Source: Coturnix japonica (Eukaryota > Chordata > Aves > Galliformes > Phasianidae). Taken from it: a DNA stretch of 64,000 nucleotides. The stretch is from NCBI RefSeq assembly GCF_001577835.2, contig NC_029517.1:22681736-22745735 (forward strand), in the 5' to 3' direction. The position numbers were made by a program, and so were the translations under genes. The notes beneath the pieces were generated by a model. That model saw only the letters and a list, made by a program, of their open reading frames with translations. It was not told the DNA's origin and did not search any database. Below, in pieces: positions 63,112 to 64,000 of the stretch (positions are counted from its first letter, which is position 1; each line of letters begins with the position of its first letter).

Positions 63112-64000
63112 ATCGTAGAATAGCTTTGAAGCTGTACTTACCTGCCATAGGTAGGGTTGCTGTCCACTAGATTAACCTTCCCTGAGCCTCAACCAACCTG
63201 GCTTTGAATGCCTCCCGGGATGGGGCAGACACAGCTTCTCTGAATAACCTGTTCCAGTGCCTCACCTACTTCCAAGTGAAAAATTTTCCCCTAAAATCTG
63301 ATATAAATCTCTCTTGTCTTTGTTTAAAGCCTTTCTCTTTTATCCTATCACTATCAGACTATATCTGTATGCAGTATTCTATGTGTGGCCTTGTGAGGTC
63401 AAGGTGAAGAGTAAAATTTCTTTTCTTGCTCTACTAGCTGCTCCTGTTTTGGTGCTGCCTAGGATACAGTTGGTCTTCTGCACTAGTGCATACAGTTGGC
63501 TCATGTCAAGCTTTTCATCCATCAGAACTTCAAGTCCTCCACAGAGCTTCTCTCAGGGAGTTTTCCCAGTCTGTACATATATCTAGGATTGCTGTGACCC
63601 AAGAGCAACACCTCATGCATGGCCTTATTGAATCTCATTGAGTAGGGGTGTGCCTCCTTCTCAGACTTGTCCAGGTCCCAGTGGATAACATTCCTGTCTT
63701 CTGTTGTATCAACTGCGCTGCTTAGATCTGTTGTTGTTGCTGGGGTTACGCTCAATTCTTTCTGACTCTATGATTGAGAAAGATGTTGAACTAATAACAC
63801 AATGGACCCCCTGAGGGGCACTTCTCATGACCAGCCTCCACATGGATGTAGGGCTGTTGAGTGCAACAGCTGTGATCTTCCAATTCTTTATCCGTGTAAT
63901 AGTCTACCTTTCAAATCCATATCTTTACAAATTAGAAATAAGGATGTGGTGTGCGACCATGTCAAATGCTTTGCACAAATCCAGGTAGATGGCATCAGGT
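63112..64000 (-). mobile_element. CR1 LINE, at least 889 bp, runs off the right edge, minus strand
   Basis: On the minus strand the right end encodes DAIYLDLCKAFD, part of the CR1 reverse transcriptase around the palm domain. It is followed by pieces resembling WDLDKSEKEAHPYSMRFNKA, MDEKLDMSQLYALV-type sequence, and the ORF2 C-terminus. The 3' UTR side (ACTAGATTAACCTTCCCTGA on the plus strand) resembles CR1-F-like members. Stop codons and frame changes interrupt ORF2, so it is an old, inactive copy. It continues beyond the window, so the reverse transcriptase may be more complete than seen here. Confidence 0.88.

Overview
This is a window of a vertebrate nuclear genome, most likely from a galliform bird such as chicken. 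It is AT-rich and gene-poor, its only common dispersed repeat is the CR1 LINE, no mammalian-type SINEs were recognised, and it carries a mariner relic of the kind found in chicken (Galluhop-like). It has one strong CpG island. I recognise two host genes, both on the + strand: the end of UMAD1 and the beginning of GLCCI1. The same order and orientation is known on human 7p21.3, so this is a conserved syntenic block.

Layout. Bases 1-11858 appear to be intron of UMAD1, because no promoter or earlier coding exon was found there. The terminal UMAD1 coding exon lies at 11859-12116 and carries the UMA (UBAP1-MVB12-associated) domain that links the protein to ESCRT-I. After a 3' UTR of uncertain length come about 28 kb of intergenic DNA (to ~40.4 kb). 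This stretch holds a CR1 copy at ~21.56-22.14 kb, a (TGGA)n array at 20.26 kb, a mariner-type relic at ~28.6-29.1 kb, CR1 copies at ~30.24 and ~38.66 kb, and AT-rich stretches that may be enhancers. The CpG island and TATA-less promoter at ~40.4-42.0 kb serve GLCCI1. GLCCI1 coding exon 1 is 41289-41724 (145 codons plus one base) and exon 2 is 57323-57474. They are separated by a 15.6-kb intron 1, and the gene runs off the right edge in intron 2. The last 1.5 kb holds two CR1 copies in the same orientation, the outer one still showing reverse-transcriptase sequence.

The two genes are neighbours with no visible shared pathway. UMAD1 is an ESCRT-I adaptor-like protein. GLCCI1 is a glucocorticoid-inducible, serine-rich cytoplasmic protein of the FAM117 group.

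I did not find an undescribed biological system. The observations most worth checking are upstream start codons in the GLCCI1 leader, one of which overlaps the main start; a near-perfect 24-bp inverted repeat in intron 1; a 154-codon antisense open frame in intron 1; and an AT-rich candidate regulatory block near 32.5 kb. No recognisable LTR retroviral copy, tRNA, rRNA or CRISPR array was seen.
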